Positions 9,345 through 17,620 of a stretch of DNA of 64,000 bases are shown here, in pieces (the first letter of the stretch is position 1; the number at the start of each line of letters is the position of its first letter). The notes beneath the pieces are model-generated. The model was not told the origin of the DNA. It saw nothing but the letters and a program-made list of their open reading frames with translations, and ran no database searches. The translations under genes and the position numbers were made by a program. The stretch is from Candidatus Syntropharchaeum butanivorans (GTDB lineage: Archaea > Halobacteriota > Syntropharchaeia > Syntropharchaeales > Syntropharchaeaceae): contig LYOR01000002.1 of assembly GCA_001766825.1 (NCBI GenBank), forward strand, positions 193,924 to 257,923, read 5' to 3'.

Positions 9345-9806
9345 CTACCTCTTCTCCTCTCTCAGATTTAAACTTACCCTTACTGGAATGCCTGCTTCGA
9401 TCGAGGTCTTGATAGGGCAAAGGCGTTGATACTGGTCGAAACACTCTTCAACCTGCTCAGAAGGCACATCTGGTGCAGCCTTTACATCCATCACCATATC
9501 AACATCCTTTATTCGCCAGCCATCCTCCCCAGTACGGATCGCCTCCCCTCTTGCAATCGCATTCAGCCCCTCGAGTTTAACTCCTTTCTTCTCTGCGATG
9601 TAGGCAAAGGTTGCAACCGCACAACCTGAGATCGATGCGAGCATCACCTCCATCGGGGTTGGCCCCTCTCCGCTCCCCAGAAACTCCCTGGGCTCATCCA
9701 TCAGGAGCGGCACACCCTCACCAAAGGTCGTCTGTGACCTCACGCCCCCCTGCCATTTGCTCGTGCATTCACCCACGAGTTTCTTACCCTCTCGTCTCAG
9801 TGTCAT
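9345..9806 (-). CDS. OsmC/Ohr-family protein
   Basis: Likely a thiol-dependent peroxide-detoxifying protein. The fold is indicated by the central LASISGCAVATFAYIAEKKG helix with the first redox cysteine and the second cysteine in RLCPIKTS near the C-terminus; a Cys-Cys pair of this kind reduces organic hydroperoxides. Length (about 153 residues) is normal. An upstream GTG at 9815 is possible. The ATG at 9806 is preferred because it lies 26.5 nt from the centre of the palindromic TATA box at 9828-9837. It is the first gene of the operon with marker 17 and the presenilin-type protease. Confidence 0.87.
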   Translation of the reverse strand: MTLRREGKKLVGECTSKWQGGVRSQTTFGEGVPLLMDEPREFLGSGEGPTPMEVMLASISGCAVATFAYIAEKKGVKLEGLNAIARGEAIRTGEDGWRIKDVDMVMDVKAAPDVPSEQVEECFDQYQRLCPIKTSIEAGIPVRVSLNLREEKR

Positions 9807-9827
9807 CTGTTTCACCTACAAATAGAT

Positions 9828-9837
9828 CTTATATAAG
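9828..9837. promoter_or_regulatory. Palindromic bidirectional TATA box (osmC / XPD)
   Basis: CTTATATAAG is a perfect 10-bp palindrome centred at 9832.5. The plus-strand ATG at 9859 and the minus-strand ATG at 9806 are each exactly 26.5 nt from that centre. This is the spacing expected if one TBP site serves two divergent leaderless transcripts. Confidence 0.65.
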
Positions 9838-9858
9838 GTTATACCTTCCTTAGAGTTG

Positions 9859-11700
9859 ATGGAGTTGTTCCCCTTTCCCACGGTAAGAAGTGGCCAGAAG
9901 GAGTTCCTGGATGATGCAAGGGAGGCGATATCGACCGGTATGCATCTTCTCGCACACGCCCCCACCGGAGTTGGGAAGACATCTGCCGCACTCACTGCCG
10001 CGCTTGAGTATGGGATGGAGAGGGGGATGCTGACACTCTTTCTCACTTCTCGCCAGTCCCATCACAAGATAGCCATCCAGACGTTGCGTCTCATGAAGAA
10101 GCGAAGCGGGAGGGATATTGTTGTTGTAGACATCATCGCGAAGCAGTCAATGTGTCCCAGAGAAGATGTGACCCATTTTTTTCCAGGGGAGTTTCACGAG
10201 TTCTGCAGGATCCAGCAGCGTACACACAGGTGTAGATATGCCTTTAACGAGAGCGAAGATCTTATGGAGGCGCTGAGAACTGAGATCTGCGATGTCGGTT
10301 CGCTCATTCGTATGGCCACAGCGTATGATGTCTGCCCGTACAAGGCTGCACTCGAACTTGGAGCGCTTGCGGATGTTATCGTGTGTGACTATAACTACCT
10401 CTTCTCTCCTGCAGAGGATACGATATTGAGTCGACTTGGCAGAAGTTCCGATGAGCTTCTTGTGATCGTTGATGAGGCGCACAATCTTCCTGATAGGATC
10501 AGGGATCATTTAAGCCTGAGTATAACACCTTTCGACCTGAAAGACGCGATAAAGGAGATAAAAGGACTTAAAGGAGAGATCAGCCCACGCCTCTCACGTC
10601 ATCTCAGAAGCATGCTCCAGATCTTTGATGCATTTGCGAAGAGGGCGCCTCAGGGGGGTGAGACCCTGATCTCAAAGGACGATCTTCTTGAGCGCATTGG
10701 GCGGATACTCAAAGAACGGCTTGATCCATTGAGTCTTGATGAGTTTATCGAGATGCTTGCGGATTCAGGGCGGGAGGTGATAAAGGATGGTGCTTATCGT
10801 TCGGCGCTATCCCAGCTTGCAAGCTTTCTCGAGGTATGGTCTCAGAACGATGATGTATCAGTGCGAATATTTGAGAACAGAGACCCACCAAGGATATCAT
10901 ACCGACTCCTTGATCCGTCGGTCTTCTCAAGGGAGATCTTTGCTCAGGTTCATGGTTCGATCCTCATGAGTGGGACGCTCTTTCCTGAGATGACAAGAGA
11001 TCTACTTGGAATTGAGGAGGAACGATCAATGCTGAGGACCTATCAGTCTCCTTTTCCCGGAAAGAACCGCCTCATACTCGCAGTTGGAGGTATAACAACC
11101 CTCTACTCAAAGAGGGATGAGGTGATGTTTGAAAAGATCGGCGATCGGATAAGCGCGGTAGCAGCACGTATCCCCGGTAACTTGGCCGTCTTCTTCCCCT
11201 CCTACACGATCATGGATGCGGTTCTGCCATATGTGAGATCCGGGAAGCGGATCGTTAAGGAGGGGCGTAGTATGACAAAAGATGAGAAAGATGGGATATA
11301 TGAGGTTTTGATGAACCTGAAGGAGCGCGGAGGGGGGATACTCGCAGGGGTGATGGGGGGTTCACTTGCTGAGGGGGTTGATTACCCTGCCAACGCGCTT
11401 GATGGGGTGGTTATTGTTGGAGTACCCCTGAGTCCACCGTCCCTTGAGGTAAAATCCCTGATCGAGTACTACGAGAAGAAGTTCAGGCGGGGGTATCTCT
11501 ATGGGTATATCTATCCCGCTATGAATCGGGTTCTTCAGGCCGCTGGAAGATGTATCAGGAGCGAGGAGGATCGTGGGGTGATAGTTCTGATGGATGATCG
11601 GTTTGGGATGCGTAAGTATCTCAATTGCCTCCCACCAGAGTGGAGAGTGATCGTATCTGATGATTGGGAGGAGCTGATAGAGGAGTTCTTCTATGCCTGA
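9859..11700 (+). CDS. XPD/Rad3-type Fe-S DNA helicase
   Basis: Superfamily 2 5'-3' DNA helicase of 613 residues. Walker A is HAPTGVGKTSAA near residue 37, the DEAH box is VDEAHN near 204, and motif VI is QAAGRCIRSEEDRG near the C-terminus. Four cysteines in the iron-sulfur domain (about residues 98, 116, 124 and 159) match the 4Fe-4S cluster that defines XPD, FancJ and DinG helicases. In archaea the role is DNA repair, inferred from the family. The ATG at 9859 is preferred to the TTG at 9856 because it is 26.5 nt from the shared TATA box, implying a leaderless mRNA. Confidence 0.92.
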   Translation: MELFPFPTVRSGQKEFLDDAREAISTGMHLLAHAPTGVGKTSAALTAALEYGMERGMLTLFLTSRQSHHKIAIQTLRLMKKRSGRDIVVVDIIAKQSMCPREDVTHFFPGEFHEFCRIQQRTHRCRYAFNESEDLMEALRTEICDVGSLIRMATAYDVCPYKAALELGALADVIVCDYNYLFSPAEDTILSRLGRSSDELLVIVDEAHNLPDRIRDHLSLSITPFDLKDAIKEIKGLKGEISPRLSRHLRSMLQIFDAFAKRAPQGGETLISKDDLLERIGRILKERLDPLSLDEFIEMLADSGREVIKDGAYRSALSQLASFLEVWSQNDDVSVRIFENRDPPRISYRLLDPSVFSREIFAQVHGSILMSGTLFPEMTRDLLGIEEERSMLRTYQSPFPGKNRLILAVGGITTLYSKRDEVMFEKIGDRISAVAARIPGNLAVFFPSYTIMDAVLPYVRSGKRIVKEGRSMTKDEKDGIYEVLMNLKERGGGILAGVMGGSLAEGVDYPANALDGVVIVGVPLSPPSLEVKSLIEYYEKKFRRGYLYGYIYPAMNRVLQAAGRCIRSEEDRGVIVLMDDRFGMRKYLNCLPPEWRVIVSDDWEELIEEFFYA

Positions 11701-11781
11701 CGTACTTATGCCTGGACTCTGCGAGAAGCCAAAAACGATAACACCAACCATATTAAATTCTTCCATCCTTTTGAGGTAGGT

Positions 11782-12717
11782 ATGAAGAAAAGGCTGCTTC
11801 AGGTCATTATCGGGATTGCGATCATTGCGCTCATTCTCCATAGACTCGGTCCATATGCGGTGTATGAGGTGTTCACGCGGATTGATCTCTCTTATTTCAT
11901 CATTGCAGCAGCTGCTTACCTTACCTACGACATTCTCATGGCTGTACGCCTCTCATACCTGCTCAAAGTGATAAGTAACCATGATATACCATTCCAGGAG
12001 ATCTTCTCTGCACACATTGGTGGTATGATCGCATCTGATGTAACCCCTGCCAGGAGCGGTTATTTTTTAACACCGGTCTTTCTCAGGCGGAAGGATGAAA
12101 ATCTCACACTCATCGAGGGTATGGCTGCAATCCTTGCGCCACAGGGGATTGAATTCATACTGAAGGTTGCAGGAAGCCTGTTAGGAGCATTTCTCCTGAT
12201 AACAACACTCAAGAATGTGATAACAACACCGTTGCTCTTTGCAGGTGCGATCTTCCTCGTGCTTGGTGGTCTCACCCTTCTCATCCTGTGGAGCGGGGAA
12301 GAGTCATCGCTCAAGATCCTATCAAAGATTCCAGTAATGAAAAGATTTGTTGATGAGTTTGCACGCCTGAAGGAGGAGAGTATCAAGATCAGATCTGAGG
12401 TTCCATTCATACTCTTGCTTTACATGATATGTTGGGTGCTTGTTGCACTCCAGTGGATGTTCATCGGAAAATCCCTTGGATTTAACCTCTCATTCCCTAT
12501 CTACTTCCTGCTCCACCCGCTTTTATCAATTCTTGCTTTTGTCCCGATCACACCTGCAGGTCTCGGTGTGATGGAGAGTGGTATGATCGGGGTCCTATAC
12601 CTCTTTGGGATTGATCCAGCTATGGGTTTCGCGTTTTCTTTGCTTGTAAGGGCAAACACAATCGCTGTTGATCTTATCGGGATCAGGGAAGTGACTTTGT
12701 ACCTCAGACCCAGGTGA
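11782..12717 (+). CDS. UPF0104 / lysylphosphatidylglycerol-synthase-type membrane protein
   Basis: An integral membrane protein of 311 residues with about eight hydrophobic segments. It has the family hallmarks of the LPG-synthase transmembrane (flippase-like) group: a DVTPARSGYFLTPVFL stretch near residue 80-95 and a TPAGLGVMESGM segment near residue 255. No aminoacyl-transfer domain is fused, so lipid translocation or an unknown membrane role is more likely than lysyl-lipid synthesis. It begins 81 nt after the XPD gene and has a weak AT-rich box in the gap, so it may be separately transcribed. Confidence 0.8.
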   Translation: MKKRLLQVIIGIAIIALILHRLGPYAVYEVFTRIDLSYFIIAAAAYLTYDILMAVRLSYLLKVISNHDIPFQEIFSAHIGGMIASDVTPARSGYFLTPVFLRRKDENLTLIEGMAAILAPQGIEFILKVAGSLLGAFLLITTLKNVITTPLLFAGAIFLVLGGLTLLILWSGEESSLKILSKIPVMKRFVDEFARLKEESIKIRSEVPFILLLYMICWVLVALQWMFIGKSLGFNLSFPIYFLLHPLLSILAFVPITPAGLGVMESGMIGVLYLFGIDPAMGFAFSLLVRANTIAVDLIGIREVTLYLRPR

Positions 12718-12853
12718 TATCTATGGAAAAGAGGATGGATATCAGGATTCAGGTTTGTATACTCTAATCCGGGAGAAGGTTAACAAATTGCTTTATTCTG
12801 GAAGAAAGAAGAATTATTTAGATTCATCCAGTAAGAAATGGGGTTAAAGGCAT

Positions 12854-13990
12854 ATGTCAAGAGTCTGTCTCACCAGGGTTCAAAATGAAGATGTATGTGG
12901 TGCTATAGAGTTTTGTTTTAACGAGGCTGTCACGGAGGATTTACTCAAAGAAGTACGAAAGATCCTCATAAAGCCAAACCTGTTAAACAGCTCACCAGCT
13001 CACACCGGTGTTACCACCGACCTCAGAATCATTGAGAGTTTAATAGTAATATTGAGAGAGAAAGGAATTAAAGAGATAGTTGTAGGAGAAGCCTCCTTTG
13101 AGGATACAGAAAAGGTGTTTAATGCGTTAGGAGTTTATCAGCTTGAAAAATTTGGAGCAAAAGTGGTAAACTTCGAAGAGGATAAATGGGTGAAGGTCGA
13201 ATCACCATTGAAACTGGCTCTAAAGCATTTTCATCTACCAAAGACCCTTTTGGATTCTGATCTTATCATAAGCGCTGCCAAGATGAAGACCCACAGTGAT
13301 ACGGGCGTGAGCCTGAGCCTTAAAAACCTTATAGGATGCATTCCAAAGAGCGAAAGAAGAGTGGGGCATATAATAGATATCGAAAAGACCATAATCGATG
13401 TTTTCTCATATCTCATCAAGAATAAAAGATTCTTATCAATTGTAGACGGTATATACGCACTGGAAGGAAGACTCGGTCCCGCGCAGGGGAATCCGGTGAA
13501 GATGGATCTGGTACTTGCAGGAAGTGATCCTGTTGCAGTTGATGCTGCATCTGTTAAGATTATGAGTTATAGTCCACAGAGGATTGAGCATATCGCACTC
13601 GCGAGCAGGTTTGGACTCGGTGATATGGACGGTCTGGAGGTTGTAGGGGGATCAATTGAGGGTGTTAAGAGGAGATTTGAGATGCCTCCTGCACTCCCCT
13701 CATTCAGGTCATACCTGCTCTCTTATGCGATGGAGAGGTTTTTCAAGAAGATACCCTATCTCAGGTTTGAAGACCGGTGTACCGGATGTGAAGCTTGCGT
13801 TTCAAGTTGTCCGATAGGAAATATCGAGATAGGGGGTGATGGCAGGATTAACATAAATGAGAAAGAATGTACCGGGTGTATGGTCTGTATTGAAGCGTGC
13901 AGAGAGGGGGCGCTGGATTACAGGGTGCGGCATGAGAGGCTATATGGGATTGGGAGGAAAATATACCATATAAGAAAGTCTATGAGGTAA
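12854..13990 (+). CDS. DUF362 protein with C-terminal 2x[4Fe-4S] ferredoxin domain
   Basis: A 378-residue protein. Residues 1-290 form a DUF362 domain (IKPNLLNSSPA near 37, AAKMKTHSDTG near 140, LVLAGSDPVAVDA near 220). The C-terminus carries two clostridial-type 4Fe-4S motifs, CTGCEACVSSCP near residue 308 and CTGCMVCIEAC near 343. It is probably an electron-transfer or iron-sulfur protein; no substrate is established for the family. There is no signal peptide, so it is cytosolic. The gene stands alone, preceded by an AT-rich promoter region and followed by about 700 nt without an intact gene. Confidence 0.85.
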   Translation: MSRVCLTRVQNEDVCGAIEFCFNEAVTEDLLKEVRKILIKPNLLNSSPAHTGVTTDLRIIESLIVILREKGIKEIVVGEASFEDTEKVFNALGVYQLEKFGAKVVNFEEDKWVKVESPLKLALKHFHLPKTLLDSDLIISAAKMKTHSDTGVSLSLKNLIGCIPKSERRVGHIIDIEKTIIDVFSYLIKNKRFLSIVDGIYALEGRLGPAQGNPVKMDLVLAGSDPVAVDAASVKIMSYSPQRIEHIALASRFGLGDMDGLEVVGGSIEGVKRRFEMPPALPSFRSYLLSYAMERFFKKIPYLRFEDRCTGCEACVSSCPIGNIEIGGDGRININEKECTGCMVCIEACREGALDYRVRHERLYGIGRKIYHIRKSMR

Positions 13991-14238
13991 TGTACATAAA
14001 AGTCGCTGAGCATACCTGAAGTATTAGTAATTCCAAAAATACCTGAGAAGGATATGTGGAAAGTAAAGCAGGGATTAAGTATTGCTTCTTATTTATCAGG
14101 AAGTATATTTCGATGGGAAAAAGTAAGCTGTATATTGAATCCGCGCTAAATTTCGCCGAGGTTTTTATCGGCTTAGAGATTATCGCATGAGTCCTCAGGT
14201 AGTTGCTAATCTCATAATATCCAGCATCACTCATTTAA

Positions 14239-14573
14239 CTAATTCAAAGACTTTTCTACCCTCCCTGGATTCTTCCCTCTTATTCTTCTCCAGAAACTCA
14301 CATACAGATTCTTCTTCGAATCTCCTTTAAAGTCCACAACACTCTTGCCATTTATCGCATAGAAACCGAAAGTGTTGGTTCTCGTCTTTGTGATCTTCTT
14401 CTACCTCTTTTTTTCCTCCACCATAATTCGGTTTATAACTTTGCTCACTCCAGCTTCTTTCACTGCCCGGCTTTGATGAAGGAAAGCTTTCTCAGGATTT
14501 CTGCGCATACTTTTTGACCTCGAACCCCCTCATCAAGCTCTTCCGGGGTCAGCCACTTGGTTTTTTTTTCCAT
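14239..14573 (-). pseudogene. IS630-family transposase remnant
   Basis: An ATG at 14573 opens a frame reading KWLTPEELDEGVRGQK and then LSFIKAG, the N-terminal helix-turn-helix start of archaeal IS630-type transposases, which hits a stop after 37 residues. Further along the same strand a second frame reads TNTFGFYAINGKSVVDF and FWRRIRGKNPGR, resembling the catalytic-domain core, and ends in TAG at 14239. Most of the helix-turn-helix and the DDE residues are gone. The rest of the 13990-14690 gap (including an 84-codon minus-strand frame ending at 13980) shows nothing I can support as a gene. Confidence 0.65.
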
Positions 14574-14640
14574 GCAGGTAAATTGTAATTGTACCGTTAG
14601 TTAAAATGTTTTGTCTAAACCTGGTGAAACAGTATCGAAA

Positions 14641-14650
14641 TATTTATTTA
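14641..14650 (+). promoter_or_regulatory. Probable TATA box of the cytochrome gene
   Basis: TATTTATTTA centred near 14646, predicting a start near 14672. The resulting short leader holds GGGAGAGG before the ATG at 14698. Confidence 0.45.
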
Positions 14651-14697
14651 GCAGGAAAGAAGAAAGACTCCACAACAAAGATGGGAGAGGCTAAGGG

Positions 14698-15579
14698 ATG
14701 AATAGGAGAAGTTTCTATCTGGTGTTTACCGCTATCATTGCACTTGGAATATTCGCGCTTCCACAGACAGCAGCGCTTTTCTCCGGGCAGCATTCATGGT
14801 ATAACCTGGGTACAGGTGGTAACGATCTACCATGCGAGAAATGCCATGGGGATATCGCAGCAGAGATGAACTCACTCGTCTCGGCTCACTCAGGTGAGAC
14901 CGGATATGGAAGGTTTGAGTGCGATTATTGTCACAGAACCTTTGATCTAAATGATTATGGTGCAGCGCCTAGCCAAAATATTAACCAGAGCATTTTTTCT
15001 AGATACTATTACACATATGCATCGGGCGATGGTACGGGCTCAACACCTGGAAAAGAGGCTCATGCAGCATCCACCGTTCCCTGCATGTACTGCCACAGCG
15101 GGGAAGATGTAGGGGGTTATCATATGCATGATAGTAATACCCTGTACTGCAGCTGTCATGGTCCTAGTGATGGTGGTAGCGATTATTACTATCACGGAGA
15201 CAGATTCTACACGGGTAAATCTAACGATGATCAAGGAGAATGCATGAAGTGTCATCAACTGATTGGAAACTATGTACTTTATGTCCCACCAGCAGGAGGC
15301 TTCAACTTAACAGCAAATGCAACAGACACAGGAAGCCGCGCTGCACACAAGAAGTTTGTCCTTGATGCCATCGCCGATTCAAGGATGGAGGATGCAAACG
15401 AGGCCTGTATTGGGTGTCACACAGAGGTCGGTGTCAACATCTCATGGACGAAGAACACGGTGCTTGACTTCACAGCATCAGAGAATGAGACTGGATCATG
15501 GACGATTACAGACTTCCAGGCCACCGGTGATAACACGACAGAGTCCAGTTACATGAACAACTGGACGAAGAGCTACTGA
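14698..15579 (+). CDS. Multiheme c-type cytochrome
   Basis: An exported electron-transfer protein of 293 residues. An N-terminal hydrophobic segment (residues 7-27) acts as signal peptide or anchor. Five canonical haem-binding CxxCH motifs follow: CEKCH near residue 46, CDYCH, CMYCH, CMKCH and CIGCH. There is also one odd CxCH (CSCH, near residue 151) that may not bind haem. Histidines between the motifs could serve as distal ligands. Such cytochromes carry electrons across the envelope in ANME and related archaea. The reading frame continues for 53 codons after the TGA stop, so a truncation or readthrough is possible. Confidence 0.86.
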   Translation: MNRRSFYLVFTAIIALGIFALPQTAALFSGQHSWYNLGTGGNDLPCEKCHGDIAAEMNSLVSAHSGETGYGRFECDYCHRTFDLNDYGAAPSQNINQSIFSRYYYTYASGDGTGSTPGKEAHAASTVPCMYCHSGEDVGGYHMHDSNTLYCSCHGPSDGGSDYYYHGDRFYTGKSNDDQGECMKCHQLIGNYVLYVPPAGGFNLTANATDTGSRAAHKKFVLDAIADSRMEDANEACIGCHTEVGVNISWTKNTVLDFTASENETGSWTITDFQATGDNTTESSYMNNWTKSY

Positions 15580-15713
15580 GTGGTGAACTATACCCCCTTT
15601 CACCATTCATTCTTCGATCAGAAGAGGGCAAACCTGAAATCGTCACACGGGAATGGCGTAACATCACATGCTCTTGATGGAATGGTATATCCAGGCCTAC
15701 GTACGCTTATACC

Positions 15714-17018
15714 GTGCTGGAAATTTCACCTCTTCTTCTGATATCATCGATAGCTGCGGGCTATCTTCTCGGTGTGGTCTCAGGGTTAGCCCCCGGGATT
15801 CACACAAACAACTTTGCACTTGTGCTTGTAGCATCTGCCCCATTACTTGAGTCAATTGGGGTCAGACCCATTTACATCGTTGTCATCATCCTTGCAAACT
15901 CTATAACACATACCTTCCTGGATATCATCCCCTCCGTTTTTCTGGGTGCCCCCGAGCCTGATACAGCTCTTGCTCTACTGCCAGGTCATCGCCTCATGCT
16001 TGAGGGCAGAGGTGAGGAGGTGATAAGGTTATCTGCCCTTGGGAGTGGATCATCGATAATCCTCTCACTCATCTTTCTCATACCACTATTTCTCCTCTTC
16101 AAGCACTTCTACATCCTCATACAGCGAGAGATGGGCTTAATCCTCATTGCAATCGTGATCATCATGATACTCACAGAGCAGGGTGAGGTCGTGGAGGGGA
16201 GAGGCTCGCTTGCTGTATGGAAGTACAGGATGTATGCTGTTACAGTCTTCCTCCTCGCAGGATTTTTGGGAGTTATGGCATTCGATCGTGAGGCACTTAT
16301 AGATCCTGTACTCGGGTGGATGAAGACCTCTGTTTTGTTTCCACTCTTTTCAGGGCTTTTCGGGGCATCGATGCTTGTAATAAGCATCCTGACACATACA
16401 AGAATACCTCCTCAGAAGCGAGGGGGATTTACCCTTCCAGGATGGCGAATACTCAGGGGTGCGGTGAGCGGTACGCTCGCGGGTGGAATTGTTGCTTTCC
16501 TGCCGGGGGTTTCCTCCGCGATCGCAACACTTCTTGCACGACTCCTGATAAGGGAAGAACACAGACCCGGGTCGGATGAGGAGTTCATACTATCGATCTC
16601 AGGGGTTAACACTGCGAACGCACTATTCGCACTGATAGCACTTTACACGATACACCGCCCGAGAAGTGGGGCGATGGTTGCAATAGAAGGTATAATAGAC
16701 ACCAGTTCGTGGACCAGAGACACAATAAACCTGCTTTTACTCATAATAGTCCTTGTATCATTCCTCGCTTACCTCACAACGATACAGCTCGGGAGGGTGG
16801 TTCCAGGGTTAATTCAGAGGATCAACTACACACATCTCTCGCTCCTGATCCTGATCATGCTATCACTTCTTGTCCTCCTCTCATCAGGCATATTTGGGAT
16901 CATCCTCTTTCTCACAGCAACTGTGATCGGGATGATACCAAGTTTCGCCCATATCAGAAGAAGCCACACGATGGGGGTACTCCTTCTACCACTTATCTGC
17001 TACTTCAACGGGTTTTAG
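15714..17018 (+). CDS. TctA/DUF112-family integral membrane transporter
   Basis: A polytopic membrane protein of 434 residues with about 11-12 hydrophobic stretches. The N-terminal GLAPGIHTNNFAL and the later FLPGVSSAIATLLAR are paired glycine- and proline-rich motifs that recall the repeated halves of tripartite tricarboxylate carrier TctA proteins. No TctB or TctC is adjacent, so it may act alone as in other archaeal members; the substrate is unknown. The start is GTG at 15714. It lies 135 nt after the cytochrome stop and overlaps convergent ruvA by 14 nt. Confidence 0.78.
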   Translation: MLEISPLLLISSIAAGYLLGVVSGLAPGIHTNNFALVLVASAPLLESIGVRPIYIVVIILANSITHTFLDIIPSVFLGAPEPDTALALLPGHRLMLEGRGEEVIRLSALGSGSSIILSLIFLIPLFLLFKHFYILIQREMGLILIAIVIIMILTEQGEVVEGRGSLAVWKYRMYAVTVFLLAGFLGVMAFDREALIDPVLGWMKTSVLFPLFSGLFGASMLVISILTHTRIPPQKRGGFTLPGWRILRGAVSGTLAGGIVAFLPGVSSAIATLLARLLIREEHRPGSDEEFILSISGVNTANALFALIALYTIHRPRSGAMVAIEGIIDTSSWTRDTINLLLLIIVLVSFLAYLTTIQLGRVVPGLIQRINYTHLSLLILIMLSLLVLLSSGIFGIILFLTATVIGMIPSFAHIRRSHTMGVLLLPLICYFNGF

Positions 17019-17583
17019 ATGTCAGATGTTTCAACCCATCCTTTATGATATCCTCCACCCCAACATTCGTCCCTCTCTCATCCAGAACCCTCTTGACCGC
17101 CTTTTCTGCGTCGTTTCTACTGTATCCAAGTGCGACAAGCCCTTCAATCGCGTCATTAAAACCTTCTGGAAGTGTTACACGTCTGACAAGCTTTTCACCA
17201 AGCTCAAGAACGATCCTTGAGGCAGTCTTCTTTCCGAGGCCTTTTACCGATGTGAGTTTCTCAAGATCCCCCTCAAAAATGGCTGAACGAAGCTCATCTG
17301 GCCTGAGTGTCGAGAGCACACTGAGCGCAATCCTTGCCCCAACCCCTGAGATGGCGATCAGCGCCTGAAAGATCTCAAGTTCATCATGGTTCAAAAACCC
17401 ATAAAGGACCATCTCATCCTCTTTTACCTGAAGATGAGTCAGGAGTTTGACCTCATCTCCAATCTCTCCTATGGAGTCGATGATCCTGCCTGGGACAAGC
17501 ACACGGTAGCCAACACCTCCCACATCGATCACAACCGAGTCCTCGTTGAGATCTTCGATCCTACCCCGGATGTGCGCGATCAT
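17005..17583 (-). CDS. ruvA: Holliday junction branch-migration protein RuvA
   Basis: Binds four-way junctions as a tetramer and loads the RuvB motor. The 192-residue protein begins MIAHIRGRIEDL (OB fold). It continues with paired helix-hairpin-helix motifs (ISGVGARIAL and VKGLGKKTASRIV), and ends in the RuvB-binding domain ALGYSRNDAEKAV. The open frame extends further upstream but only as the shadow of the divergent gene. The ATG at 17583 matches the family N-terminus and is about 27 nt from a TATA-like box. RuvA is bacterial in origin and patchy in archaea; no ruvB or ruvC is in the window. Confidence 0.92.
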   Translation of the reverse strand: MIAHIRGRIEDLNEDSVVIDVGGVGYRVLVPGRIIDSIGEIGDEVKLLTHLQVKEDEMVLYGFLNHDELEIFQALIAISGVGARIALSVLSTLRPDELRSAIFEGDLEKLTSVKGLGKKTASRIVLELGEKLVRRVTLPEGFNDAIEGLVALGYSRNDAEKAVKRVLDERGTNVGVEDIIKDGLKHLTSKTR

Positions 17584-17606
17584 GGATACTGATATGTAGC
17601 CTGAGG

Positions 17607-17613
17607 ATAAAAA
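17607..17613 (-). promoter_or_regulatory. TATA-like box of ruvA
   Basis: Minus-strand TTTTTAT centred near 17610, about 27 nt before the ruvA ATG at 17583, fitting a leaderless start. The divergent gene begins only 38 nt away, so the two promoters overlap. Confidence 0.45.
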
Positions 17614-17620
17614 GGGTGTG

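Noticed and set aside
13980..14234. 84-codon minus-strand frame near the IS630 remnant
   Set aside because: Hydrophobic, no ribosome site, no family resemblance, overlaps the DUF362 stop region; lies in a decayed region and is probably chance.
14698..15579. Selenocysteine recoding at the cytochrome TGA as a feature
   Set aside because: No stem-loop resembling an archaeal SECIS was evident by eye, so only the open frame is reported as a finding.
16709..17368. 219-codon plus-strand frame
   Set aside because: Overlaps the TctA-like gene out of frame and is antisense to ruvA; no family features.
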